Part shown: one piece after another, positions 24,727 to 32,178 of the stretch | How positions within the stretch are numbered: the first letter of the stretch is position 1 | Layout: each line of letters begins with the position of its first letter | Translations under genes and position numbers: made by a program | Notes under the pieces: generated by a model | Seen by the model: only the letters and a program-made list of their open reading frames with translations | The model's database searches: none | Told to the model about the DNA's origin: nothing | NCBI GenBank assembly: GCA_028873825.1 | Contig: JAPPNM010000172.1 | Span: forward strand, 1-32,248 | DNA length: 32,248 nt | Origin: Gemmatimonadota bacterium | GTDB lineage: Bacteria; Gemmatimonadota; Gemmatimonadetes; Longimicrobiales; Gaopeijiaceae | Direction of reading: 5' to 3'

Positions 24727-24979
24727 CTATTTCAGGTTCTTGAGCCAGGTCGACCGGATGTCGAGCGCGTCCCGGTCCGGGGGTTCCTCGGCCGTCTCCT
24801 TGACCTTCGACGGCAGCCAGACGCCGGGGAACACCCTCTTGTGTAATCTGGGGACGATGCGGTCTTCGAGACACCGGACGATGTCGGATACCCTGCTCCG
24901 GTTCTTCCAGTCCGGGAAGACCACCAGCGCCTTGCCCTTCACCTCGCAGGTCTTGAACACCTCCGCGACGTAGCGGCCG
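24727..24979 (-). pseudogene. metalloprotease C-terminal remnant, copy 2
   Basis: The frame encodes R-Y-V-A-E-V-F-K-T-C-E-V-K-G-K-A-L, then V-F-P-D-W-K-N-R-S-R-V-S-D-I-V, then V-F-P-G-V-W-L-P-S-K-V-K-E-T, then D-I-R-S-T-W-L-K-N-L-K. These are the C-terminal residues of the locus B protease, without the zinc-binding part. It has no natural start except a GTG at V-F-K-T-C. It is a duplication by-product, though a short secreted or internal peptide cannot be excluded. Confidence 0.8.
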
Positions 24980-25046
24980 CTCCGGATCGCTCCGGAAAGG
25001 CCCCCCTTCGGTGGACTGGAGGCCTCCGCCGCCGCCCGGAAGGAAG

Positions 25047-25472
25047 CTACCGGGGCGGCCGCTCCGTCACCGAAACGTGGAACTCGTGAACGACAGATGG
25101 GTCGTCGACGAGGGCTATCGCGGTGGCCCATTCGGTTAACGCCACGGTCACGAGCACGGAGTCCGCAGCGGCGATGGCGGCGGTCGTGAGAACGCCTCCC
25201 GAAATCGAGACGGCGACCGCCGCCGGGTCGGCCGACCGGGCCGCGAAGATTTTGTCCCCGTCGTCTGCAAAGGCCCATTCTATGCAGTCGCGCGGAACGA
25301 AGTGGTCCAGGAGGGACGTTTCCACCGTGTCCCCAGCCAGCATGTCGAGGTCCGGCATCTCGTCCGCGCCAAAAGCCCTGACCTCGGCTTCGCAAGGGGC
25401 GCCGCCGCCCGCACATGCCGGAGCCGTCGCGGCAACGGCGGCCAGGGCGACGCCCGCAATCGTCTTTCTCAT
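25047..25472 (-). CDS. Ig-like-domain lipoprotein, copy 3
   Basis: The 141-residue precursor has ATG 25472 with a GGAGGCGGAAA ribosome site. The signal is as in the other copies, ending A-P-A-C. The core strands M-P-D-L-D-M-L-A-G-D-T-V-E-T-S-L-L-D-H-F and A-A-R-S-A-D-P-A-A-V-A-V-S-I-S are conserved. Loops differ: P-R-D-C-I-E-W replaces P-R-E-C-L, and the C-terminal half lacks the extra Cys pair and ends F-H-V-S-V-T-E-R-P-P-R. The pattern (constant framework, changed loops) is what one expects of paralogues that bind different partners, but the partners are unknown. Confidence 0.85.
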   Translation of the reverse strand: MRKTIAGVALAAVAATAPACAGGGAPCEAEVRAFGADEMPDLDMLAGDTVETSLLDHFVPRDCIEWAFADDGDKIFAARSADPAAVAVSISGGVLTTAAIAAADSVLVTVALTEWATAIALVDDPSVVHEFHVSVTERPPR

Positions 25473-25484
25473 TTTCCGCCTCCT

Positions 25485-25737
25485 CTATTTCAGGTTCTTG
25501 AGCCATGTCGACCGGATGTCGAGCGGGTCCCAGTTCCAGGGTTCCCTGGCCGTCTCCCTGACCTTCGACGGAAGCCAGACGCCGGGGAACACCTCCCTAT
25601 GTAGCCGGGGGGTGATCCGGTTTTCAAGGCACCAGACGATGTCGGAGACCCTGCTCCGGTTCTTCCAGTCCGGGAAAAACCCCAGGGCCTTGCCCTTCAC
25701 CTCGCAGGTCTTGAACACCTCCGCGACGTAGCGGCCG
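25485..25737 (-). pseudogene. metalloprotease C-terminal remnant, copy 3
   Basis: It encodes V-F-K-T-C-E-V-K-G-K-A-L-G-F-F-P-D-W-K-N, then W-C-L-E-N-R-I-T-P-R-L-H-R, then F-P-G-V-W-L-P-S-K-V-R-E-T-A and a final S-T-W-L-K-N-L-K. It is intact over the G-run that is frameshifted in the full protease gene. It is followed 12 nt later by the Ig-like lipoprotein copy 3. Confidence 0.8.
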
Positions 25738-25809
25738 CTCCGGATCGCTCCGGAACGGCCCCCTTCGGCGGACTGGAGGTCCTCCGCCGCGCCTCCCCCA
25801 GGAAGGAAG

Positions 25810-26253
25810 CTATCGGGGCGGCGGCCCCTTCACCGACACGAGGAAATTGTGGTTGTGATCGGGATCGGAGTAGCACCGCGATCCAGGTTGTCGGATGCAT
25901 CCACCGCTATCGATCCAGAGTTCTAGCCCCACGTTCACGAGCACGGAGTCCATCGCGGCGATCGCGATCGTCGTGAGAACGTACTCCGAAACCGAGACGG
26001 CGACCGCCGCCGGGTCGGCCGACCGGGCCGCGAAGTCCCCGTAGGCTGCCTGGAGGTCTTCGTTGAAGCACTCGCGCGGGGCGAAATGGTCCAGGAGGGA
26101 CGTTTCCACCGTGTCCCCGGCCAGCATGTCGAGGTCCGGCATCTCGCCCCAAGCGCCGAACATCAGGCAGGGATGCGGAGATGATCCCCCGCCGCATGCC
26201 AGAACCGTCGCGACACCGGCGGCCAGGGCGATGCCCGCAATCGTCTTTCTCAT
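25810..26253 (-). CDS. Ig-like-domain lipoprotein, copy 4
   Basis: The 147-residue precursor starts at ATG 26253 (GGAGGCGGGAA upstream). Its signal M-R-K-T-I-A-G-I-A-L-A-A-G ends V-L-A-C. It has P-D-L-D-M-L-A-G-D-T-V-E-T-S-L-L-D-H-F, P-R-E-C-F, F-A-A-R-S-A-D-P-A-A-V-A-V-S-V-S-E-Y-V-L-T-T and the Cys pair C-I-R-Q-P-G-S-R-C. It ends F-L-V-S-V-K-G-P-P-P-R and is closest to copy 2. It lies 17 nt after the full protease gene, the ancestral position of the family, equivalent to the four-Cys lipoprotein at 4.5-5.0 kb in locus A. Confidence 0.85.
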   Translation of the reverse strand: MRKTIAGIALAAGVATVLACGGGSSPHPCLMFGAWGEMPDLDMLAGDTVETSLLDHFAPRECFNEDLQAAYGDFAARSADPAAVAVSVSEYVLTTIAIAAMDSVLVNVGLELWIDSGGCIRQPGSRCYSDPDHNHNFLVSVKGPPPR

Positions 26254-26270
26254 TTCCCGCCTCCTCTATT

Positions 26271-28039
26271 TCAGGTTCTTGAGCCACGTCGACCGGATGT
26301 CGAGCGGGTCCCAGTTCCAGGGTTCCCTGGCTGTCTCCTTGACCTTCGACGGCAGCCAGACGCGTGGGAACACCGTCTTGTGTAATTTGGGGGACGATGC
26401 GGTTTTCGAGACACCATACGATGTCGGAGACCCTGCTCCGGTCCTTCCAGTCCGGGAAGACCTTCAGCGCCTTGCCCTTCACCTCGCAGGTCTTGAACAC
26501 CTCCGCGACGTAGCGGCCGGGGTACGACGTCCAGTCGCCCTTCTCCCCCCCCGTGTTGTCGACCAGGTCCGTAAAGAGCGCGGCGACCCACCACTCGATC
26601 TTCGGCTTCCGGTCGTGGGAGATGTTTCGGCACCAGGGGAACCGGGCCGGGGCTTTGGGGGTGCCCAGATGCTCGAGGCAGTCCCCGTAGAGACCGCGCG
26701 GTTGTTTGGTGGTGACCGATCCGACGTTCCCGGCGTAGTCGGCGAAGCCCTCACTCAGGGCGCATCTGTAAGAGGTGGGTTTAGGGGGAAATCCACGTTT
26801 CTCACGGCCGCAGTTGGGCGAACCCCATATGCCGCCTAGCGCCTTGTGGTGCAGCGCGTGCCCGTACTCGTGGGCGGCGGTCCAGCGGAAGCGGTAACCG
26901 GCGGGATTCCACGCGAGGGTGATCTCGTCCTTGAAGAGACTACCGTTGTAGTTCGACCTCCCTTTGGGGTCCCAGTTCAGCTTCCACGAGATCGGCCCGC
27001 GCGTGTACCCGAAGTGGTCGGTGATGGCCTCGGCCGCGAGGTTCAGCACCCGCCACGGCAGGTACTTGTGGGCCCTTGCCTCGACGAACACCACCTGGCC
27101 GCAGTGGCGCCTGTCCGTCCGCCAGGACCCGACTTCCCTCCTTCCGTCGACGAGATCGGTGTCGCGAACCCGAATGCCGCCGTAAACGATGTCGCCGATG
27201 CTCTTCGTGCACTTGTAGGCCACGATCGCCGGGGTGAGGTGCTCCTCGCTTTCCCCGATTCCGGGGACGGTGCGCCACCCAAGAAATTCATCGGTCCCTT
27301 GCCGCCACGCCCAGACCGACGCGCCCTCCGCCGGCTTGAAGCCTCCTCTTTCCGAGACGCTGTAGAGCACGGCGAGGTACACCGAGTCGGAATGCCAGGG
27401 GCTGCCCGGTTCGGACCGGGCCGGCGCGCCGTCCGCCGGCCCGGCCGCCGGGTGGACGCCTTCGGGGAAGAGCGAGTCCTCGAAGAGGCGGGTAAGCTGG
27501 CCGTTCGTCTCGGAGACGTACATCCAAGCCTGGCGGTACGCCTCGTCGAAGAGCCACGGGCCGCCGTCCGGGCCGCGAGCGTGGGCGTTCGCCATCACCC
27601 GGTAGTAGCCCGCCTCTTCGCCGGAAACGGTGTGGGACCGCTCCCACGTGTCGCCGGAGTCCATCGCCGGAAGGTCCCAGCTTGCTTCGGCCGGCAGGTC
27701 CGGATGGCCCGTCCCGACGTGATCCGTCAGGGCTTTCGTCGTAAGCGTCAACACCACCTCGCCGCTGTCGATCCGCGCTTGCGCCACGCCCCGGATGTCG
27801 AGCTCGACGTCCGCGTTCGGCGACAGATCGTCGGTGGTCGAGATCGTCAGGGCGATTCGGCCTCTGGCCGGATGGACGATGCTGTCGAAAACCCCTTCTT
27901 CGATCGCGGCCAGACGGTGGCCGCCGGAGTCCGGGGCCTCGACGGCGGGCGGAGCGGCGGCGGTCGGCGGCTCGCGTTCGCAGGCCACCGGCGCGGCCAG
28001 CGAGAAAGCGAGGGCCAGGATGATTCTTCGGGTTCGCAT
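26271..28039 (-). CDS. putative zinc-metalloprotease lipoprotein, locus B (frameshift near 3' end)
   Basis: The protein starts at ATG 28039 with AAAAGGAG 8 nt upstream. It has a lipoprotein signal ending A-P-V-A-C at residue 20. N-terminal beta domains follow with L-T-I-S-T-T-D-D-L-S-P-N-A-D-V-E-L-D-I-R-G, then D-T-W-E-R and Y-Y-R-V-M. The peptidase domain has H-E-Y-G-H at 390-394 and L-S-E-G-F-A-D-Y-A-G (Glu430). A run of five G at about 26388-26392, where the tandem remnants have four, shifts the frame after C-L-E-N-R-I-V-P. As written, the open frame runs on to 25907. Restoring the frame gives the normal end S-T-W-L-K-N-L-K at 26271. The shift may be a sequencing error or a real pseudogene. 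Confidence 0.8.
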
Positions 28040-28132
28040 CGGAGGGACTCCTTTTCGCGTGGGGAGGGCGGGGGGCGGGATGCCCCGGAACGCCGGGGGA
28101 GCGGCCCCCGGACGGATCCCATTGCGACTCAA

Positions 28133-28717
28133 TCAGCCCTCCCGCTGGCCGACGCCCTGAAAATTCGGCCCTGCAAGAATCGGGCCGTTGTTGAGAAATT
28201 GCCGTAAATTGTGTCCTGACAACGCTTTCATCAGGTGTAAGGCAGGGGACCCGGTGCGCCCGGGAAGTCCGATTTCCGACCAACGGAGGGTTTTCGCACC
28301 GGGCTTTCCCCCAAGATTCTTCCCCTCTTCTGGTGGGTAGCAGGTCATGCGGGCAGGCCATCTCGGCGTCTCGATCCCCGACGCTTTCGCCAGCTGCTCC
28401 AGCCACGCGTCGTACTCCGTCCCGTCGTCCCGCCGCACGATCGAGTCCCTGCACCGCCACCCGATGCCCCGCTCCGAGCCGATCCCCTCCAGGTGTCCCA
28501 CCATCAGCAGCCGGAAGTAGACGCCCGGAGGAAGGCCCGGCCAGCCCATGCGCTCCGCGTAGAACTCCCGGCACGTCTCCTCCGCGAAGTCGAAGCCGCT
28601 CTTGCGCAGGAGCTTGTCCGGAGCCCCGTGGAACTGGTTGTCCAGCGCCCCGGCCGCACTGGCCGCGATGAACAGCTCCTCCTGCCGCTCACCGGGGGGC
28701 ATTCTGCGTATCGCCAT
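28133..28717 (-). pseudogene. IS5/IS1182-like transposase with internal deletion
   Basis: From ATG 28717 the frame gives M-A-I-R-R-M-P-P-G-E-R-Q-E-E-L-F, then G-L-P-P-G-V-Y-F-R-L-L-M-V-G-H-L-E-G-I-G-S-E-R-G-I, closely related to the transposase at 21522. After W-R-C-R-D-S it jumps to I-V-R-R-D-D-G-T-E-Y-D-A-W-L-E-Q-L, missing about 90 residues including the first catalytic Asp. After G-I-E-T-P it runs into sequence without transposase homology but shared with 7101-7240. It is inactive and lies upstream of the locus B operon in the same orientation. Confidence 0.8.
28163..28310 (-). repeat. repeat shared by loci A and B, copy B
   Basis: It is homologous to 7101-7240, in the same orientation and position relative to the metalloprotease operon. 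Here it is fused to the transposase remnant, so it is probably IS-derived. Confidence 0.7.
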
Positions 28718-28915
28718 CGCCGTCCTCTCCCGCCGAGGTCCTTGTGTATTCCTTATTCGCGAGTCAAGACGGGAACGGATGGCTCCGGTCACGGCATCAT
28801 TTATCTTGTGGAGAGCCCGAAAGCGCGGCCGACGGATGTCGGAGCCGCGGGCGGCGGGCGGATGGCGTCCGCCAACGGCGTCGGCCGGGCGGCGGGCCGA
28901 CGAGGAGCGGTTGGC
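28718..28915. other. upstream region of the catabolic operon
   Basis: No gene is seen in this 198-base divergent region. The only AT-rich stretch is catcatttatcttg at about 28796, which could hold a -10 box, but no -35 is convincing. Confidence 0.35.
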
Positions 28916-29752
28916 ATGAGCACAGCGTCCGAAAGCCTGGACGGATCCACGCCCCGGGAGGGGCGGGCGTTCCCCCGCGGACCGTCCTGGGGAGATGCGA
29001 CCTGGACCGACCTGGCCGGGGCCGGTTTGGGACGCCGGGGGGAGAAGACGCGGGTGGTCGCCCTTCTCCCCGCCGGAGCGGTCGAGGCCCACGGTCCCCA
29101 CCTCCCCCTCGTCACCGACGTCGTGATCGCCTCCGCTGCCGCCGAGGCCGCGCTGCCCGGCCTGCGCCGCCTGGCCCTCCGCCCCACGCTCCTCCCGCCC
29201 CTTCCCTACGCCGCCGCCCCCTTCGCCGCCGGTTTCCCCGGAACGATCTCCGTGCGCCCCGCCACCGTCGCCGCGCTGCTCGCCGACGTGGCCGCCTCCC
29301 TGGAGCGGCAGGGCGCAGCCGCGCTGGTGGTCGTCAACGCCCACCTCGACCCCGCCCACCTGGCCTCGATCCGGGACGCCGCCCGGGCGCACGGCGGAGC
29401 GATGCCGGTCATCCACCCCGACCTGACCGAACCGCGCTGGGCCCGGCGCCTGACCGACGAGTTCAGGAGCGGCGCGTGCCACGCCGGACGCTACGAAACC
29501 TCGGTGGTGATGGCGGCCGCCCCCGAGCTGGTGCGCGAGGAGGTGCGGCGCGGGCTGCCCGCGAACCCGGCGTCGCTGTCGCGCGCCATCCGGGCCGGTA
29601 TGTCCACCTTCGAGGAGGCTGGCGTCGAGGAGGCGTACTGCGGCGACCCCGCCGCCGCCACCGGGGAGGAGGGCGCGAAGACCGTCGAGGCGCTGGGACG
29701 GATCGTGGTGGAGACGGTGGCCGAGCGGCTCGGGGGAGGGGAGGGCGCGTGA
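28916..29752 (+). CDS. creatininase family protein
   Basis: The 278-residue product has the creatininase/amidohydrolase metal motif P-A-G-A-V-E-A-H-G-P-H-L-P-L-V-T-D at about 52-68 (Glu, His and Asp spaced as in creatininase). V-V-N-A-H-L-D-P holds the later His, and C-H-A-G-R-Y-E-T-S-V-V is typical for the fold. The family hydrolyses small cyclic or linear amides, including creatinine and formylated amines, with two metal ions. GAGGAG lies 8 nt before ATG 28916. It is first in an operon of five overlapping genes. In that setting an amide-cleaving step on an N-containing aromatic or its ring-opened product is plausible, but the substrate is unknown. Confidence 0.85.
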   Translation: MSTASESLDGSTPREGRAFPRGPSWGDATWTDLAGAGLGRRGEKTRVVALLPAGAVEAHGPHLPLVTDVVIASAAAEAALPGLRRLALRPTLLPPLPYAAAPFAAGFPGTISVRPATVAALLADVAASLERQGAAALVVVNAHLDPAHLASIRDAARAHGGAMPVIHPDLTEPRWARRLTDEFRSGACHAGRYETSVVMAAAPELVREEVRRGLPANPASLSRAIRAGMSTFEEAGVEEAYCGDPAAATGEEGAKTVEALGRIVVETVAERLGGGEGA

Positions 29753-30696
29753 GGCGCCGGTTTCTGGACGCGGTCTTCGGGAAGCGCGCGGAGCTGAAGC
29801 CCCTCGCGGAGAGGGTGGGGAGGAAGACCAGCAGGCTGGCGATTCGCCGCCGGACCCTCGTGGGAAGGGGCGCGGTCGTGACGGGCGGGGGGCGGGGGAT
29901 CGGGGAGGCGGTGGCGGAGGCGCTGGCGGAGGAGGGTGCCGCGGTCGTCGTGGCGGCGCGCGGCAGGGACGACATCGAATGGGTGGCCGCAGGCATCGAG
30001 GAGGAGGGCCGGACCGCGTACCCGCTCGAATGCGACGTGACCGACCCGGACTCGGTCGCAGCTATGGCGCTGCGGGCGCAGGAGCTCGTCGGCGGCGTGG
30101 ACATCCTGGTCAACAACGCCGGCGCGTCGAGCTCCGCCCCGTTCCTGAAGGTGACGCTTGAGGCGTGGGAATCGGCGCACAGGGTGAACGCGACCGGGGC
30201 GCTGCTGGCGACGCAGGCGTTCCTGCCGGAGATGCTCGAACGGGGATGGGGGCGGATAGTCAACGTGGCGTCGGTGGCGGGCCTTGCGGGCGCCCGCTAC
30301 ACCACCGCCTACTCGGCTTCGAAACACGCCATGCTCGGGATGGCGCGCTGCCTCGCGGAGGAGCTGGCCGGGACGGGAGTGACGGTCAACAGCGTCTGCC
30401 CCGGCTACGTGCACACCGAAATGACCGAAACCAACATCGAACGAATCGCGGCGAAGACGGGCCGGGACGCGAAGACGGTCCGCGCGGAGCTGGAGGCGAG
30501 GCAGCCCGGGGGGCGCTTTGTCGAGGTGGAGGAGGTGGCGCACGCGGTGATGACCTTCATGCCGGACGACGCGGCGTCGCTGCATGGGAGCGAGCTGGTG
30601 GTCCGGGGCGGGGGGAGGAGAGCCGGGCGAGAGGGGACGCGGGCCGCGGCGCCGGAGGCGGGGGACCGCTCCTCGCGGACCGGAGCCGCACGATGA
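29749..30696 (+). CDS. SDR family oxidoreductase
   Basis: A short-chain dehydrogenase with the cofactor motif T-G-G-G-R-G-I-G (about 44-51), N-N-A-G-A, the active-site Ser in V-A-S-V-A-G and Y-S-A-S-K. The C-terminal P-G-Y-V-H-T-E-M loop is typical. The length of 315 includes an unusual N-terminal extension of about 40 residues and an Arg/Ala/Gly-rich tail after V-V-R-G-G. GTG 29749 overlaps the creatininase stop (GTGA); a later GTG just before G-R-G-A-V-V-T-G would give a standard SDR, so the true start is uncertain. In 2-aminobenzoyl-CoA-type clusters an SDR oxidises a 3-hydroxyacyl-CoA intermediate. Confidence 0.88.
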   Translation: MRRRFLDAVFGKRAELKPLAERVGRKTSRLAIRRRTLVGRGAVVTGGGRGIGEAVAEALAEEGAAVVVAARGRDDIEWVAAGIEEEGRTAYPLECDVTDPDSVAAMALRAQELVGGVDILVNNAGASSSAPFLKVTLEAWESAHRVNATGALLATQAFLPEMLERGWGRIVNVASVAGLAGARYTTAYSASKHAMLGMARCLAEELAGTGVTVNSVCPGYVHTEMTETNIERIAAKTGRDAKTVRAELEARQPGGRFVEVEEVAHAVMTFMPDDAASLHGSELVVRGGGRRAGREGTRAAAPEAGDRSSRTGAAR

Positions 30697-31184
30697 GCCA
30701 CGAGATCGTGAACCCGGCGGAATGGGGGCGTCCCAGCGGGTGGAACAGCGGCATGCTGGCGCCGGAGGGCGGCCGCGTGCTCTTCGTGGCGGGGCAGATC
30801 GGGGTGGGGGGCGAAGGAGGGGCGGAAGCGGGGCGCGGGGCGGCGGGGGCGGGCGCGGCCGGGACGGTCCTCGCGGTGCAGTTCCGGGCAGCGCTCGCCA
30901 ACGTCGCGGCGGTGGTGGAGGCGGCGGGGGGAAGGATCGCCGACGTCGGGCGCCTTACGATTTACGTTACGGACATGGAAGCCTACCGGAAGTCGCCGGC
31001 CGAGATGGGGACCGCGTACAGGGCCGTGTTCGGGAAGCACTTCCCCGCCATGGCGCTGGTGGCCGTGACCGAACTGGTCGATCCGCGTGCGGTGGTCGAG
31101 GTCGAGGCCACCGCGGTCATCCCGCAGGCTCGACCGGGCGGCCACTCCGCCACCCGCCCGCACACAGCCAAGGAACAGCCATGA
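30693..31184 (+). CDS. RidA-family protein without the catalytic Arg
   Basis: The 163-residue protein has the YjgF/YER057c/UK114 fold pattern: F-V-A-G-Q-I-G, then L-A-N-V-A-A-V-V-E-A-A-G-G, then Y-V-T-D-M, then Y-R-A-V-F-G and V-V-E-V-E-A-T-A-V-I. In true RidA enamine/imine deaminases an Arg sits in the A-R-S-x-V-x-V segment. Here the matching stretch is F-P-A-M-A-L-V-A-V, so that Arg is missing. A different Rid subfamily role (hydrolysis, binding or a structural role) is therefore more likely. ATG 30693 overlaps the SDR stop (ATGA). RidA-like genes are regular members of 2-aminobenzoate-CoA clusters, from recall of the family context. Confidence 0.85.
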   Translation: MSHEIVNPAEWGRPSGWNSGMLAPEGGRVLFVAGQIGVGGEGGAEAGRGAAGAGAAGTVLAVQFRAALANVAAVVEAAGGRIADVGRLTIYVTDMEAYRKSPAEMGTAYRAVFGKHFPAMALVAVTELVDPRAVVEVEATAVIPQARPGGHSATRPHTAKEQP

Positions 31185-32002
31185 GCGCACTTGAATCCCT
31201 CGCCCTGGAACCGCCCCGTTCGTTCCTGCTGGACTTCGACGCGGAGACCGCCGTGGCGCGGATCACCCTCAACCGGCCCGAGCGGCTGAACGCGCTGACC
31301 TTCGAGGTCTACGACGAGCTCCGGAACACGTTTCGCGGGCTGGACGGCGAGGCCGAGGTGCGCGCGATCGCGATCACGGGGGCGGGACGCGGGTTCTGCA
31401 CGGGCGGGGACGTGGAGGGCATCATCGGGGCGCTCTTCGAACGCGACTTCGAGGGGCTGCTCGACTTCACGCGCATGACCTGCGACCTGATCGGCGCGAT
31501 CCGGCAGTGCCGGCAGCCGGTGGTGGCGGCCCTGAACGGGACGGTGGCGGGCGCGGGGGCGGTCATAGCGACGGCGTGCGACGTGCGGATCGCGGCGGAG
31601 TCGGCGCGGATCGCGTACCTGTTCACGCGGGTCGGGCTGTCGGGCGCGGACATGGGGGCCGCGTGGATGCTGCCGCGGATCGTGGGGCTGGGGCGGGCGA
31701 GCGAGCTGCTCATGTCGGGGGCGTTCATAGACGCGGCGGAGGCGCACCGGATCGGGCTGTACAACAGGGTCGTGCCGGACGGGGAGGCGCTGGCCGCGGC
31801 CACGGAGTTCGCGGAGGAGCTGGCGCGGGGGCCGTCGTTCGCGCTGCAGGTCACGAAGGAGGCGCTGAACCGCGAGGCGCACATGGAGCTGGAGGCCGCG
31901 CTCGAGGCGGAGGCGCGGGCGCAGGCGATGTGCATGCTGAACCCGAACTTCCGCGAGGCGTACGAGGCCTTCGTGGAGAAGCGGAGGCCGCGCTTTGTTT
32001 GA
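31181..32002 (+). CDS. enoyl-CoA hydratase family protein
   Basis: This 273-residue crotonase-fold protein has R-I-T-L-N-R-P-E-R-L-N-A-L, oxyanion-hole segments G-R-G-F-C-T-G-G-D and G-T-V-A-G-A-G-A, and the substrate-binding R-V-G-L-S-G-A-D-M-G-A-A-W. Neither of the two Glu residues of classical enoyl-CoA hydratase is obvious (A-V-I and A-D-M occupy these places), so the reaction may differ, for example isomerisation or C-C cleavage. ATG 31181 overlaps the RidA stop (ATGA). It probably acts on a CoA thioester of a dearomatised ring. Confidence 0.88.
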   Translation: MSALESLALEPPRSFLLDFDAETAVARITLNRPERLNALTFEVYDELRNTFRGLDGEAEVRAIAITGAGRGFCTGGDVEGIIGALFERDFEGLLDFTRMTCDLIGAIRQCRQPVVAALNGTVAGAGAVIATACDVRIAAESARIAYLFTRVGLSGADMGAAWMLPRIVGLGRASELLMSGAFIDAAEAHRIGLYNRVVPDGEALAAATEFAEELARGPSFALQVTKEALNREAHMELEAALEAEARAQAMCMLNPNFREAYEAFVEKRRPRFV

Positions 32003-32178
32003 CGGGGGCGGGCTTTCGCCGGACCCGGTCGCGGCCTTCGTCGAGGGGCGGCACCGGGAGTACCGGGAGCGGGTCGTGTCGTTCTGCCGGGACGAGATCG
32101 GGGACGGGCGCGATCCCGGGACCGACGCGGTGGCGCGGGCGAGGGCGCGCGAGCTGGTGGGGCGGATGGGGGCGGCGG
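31995..32178 (+). CDS. acyl-CoA dehydrogenase family protein, partial (N-terminus)
   Basis: The frame after the hydratase reads D-P-V-A-A-F-V-E-G-R-H-R-E-Y-R-E-R-V-V-S-F-C-R-D-E-I, then A-R-A-R-E-L-V-G-R-M-G, the usual N-terminal helices of acyl-CoA dehydrogenases. A TTG at 31995 overlapping the hydratase stop is the most likely start. The readable sequence ends in a poly-G run from about 32179, so the rest is missing. Confidence 0.65.

Larger units (their letters stand above)
24240..26519 (-). repeat. tandem array of three protease-tail + Ig-lipoprotein units
   Basis: Three units with boundaries at the shared tagcggccg motif (24971-24979, 25729-25737, 26511-26519) repeat every 758-782 bases. 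Each unit reads, on the minus strand, the last 80 or so codons of the metalloprotease and then one Ig-like lipoprotein gene. Only the rightmost unit is joined to the complete protease gene. The two others are joined instead to the spacer ctccggatcgctccgga. Signal peptide, Shine-Dalgarno and core Ig strands are nearly identical, while loops differ. Confidence 0.85.

Noticed and set aside
22444..25760. CRISPR-like array from the recurring cggatcgctccgga motif
   Set aside because: The copies are 0.76-2.5 kb apart and belong to the tandem gene duplication; there is no short regular spacing and no cas gene.
25907..26270. Continuation of the locus B protease frame to 25907
   Set aside because: After the G-run the translation no longer matches the protease, while the alternative frame restores the conserved C-terminus. 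The long extension is a frameshift product and overlaps an Ig-like gene.
28493..28915. N-terminal extension of the creatininase frame back to 28493
   Set aside because: It overlaps the transposase remnant antisense and lacks motifs. ATG 28916 has GAGGAG at 8 nt and fits the family length.
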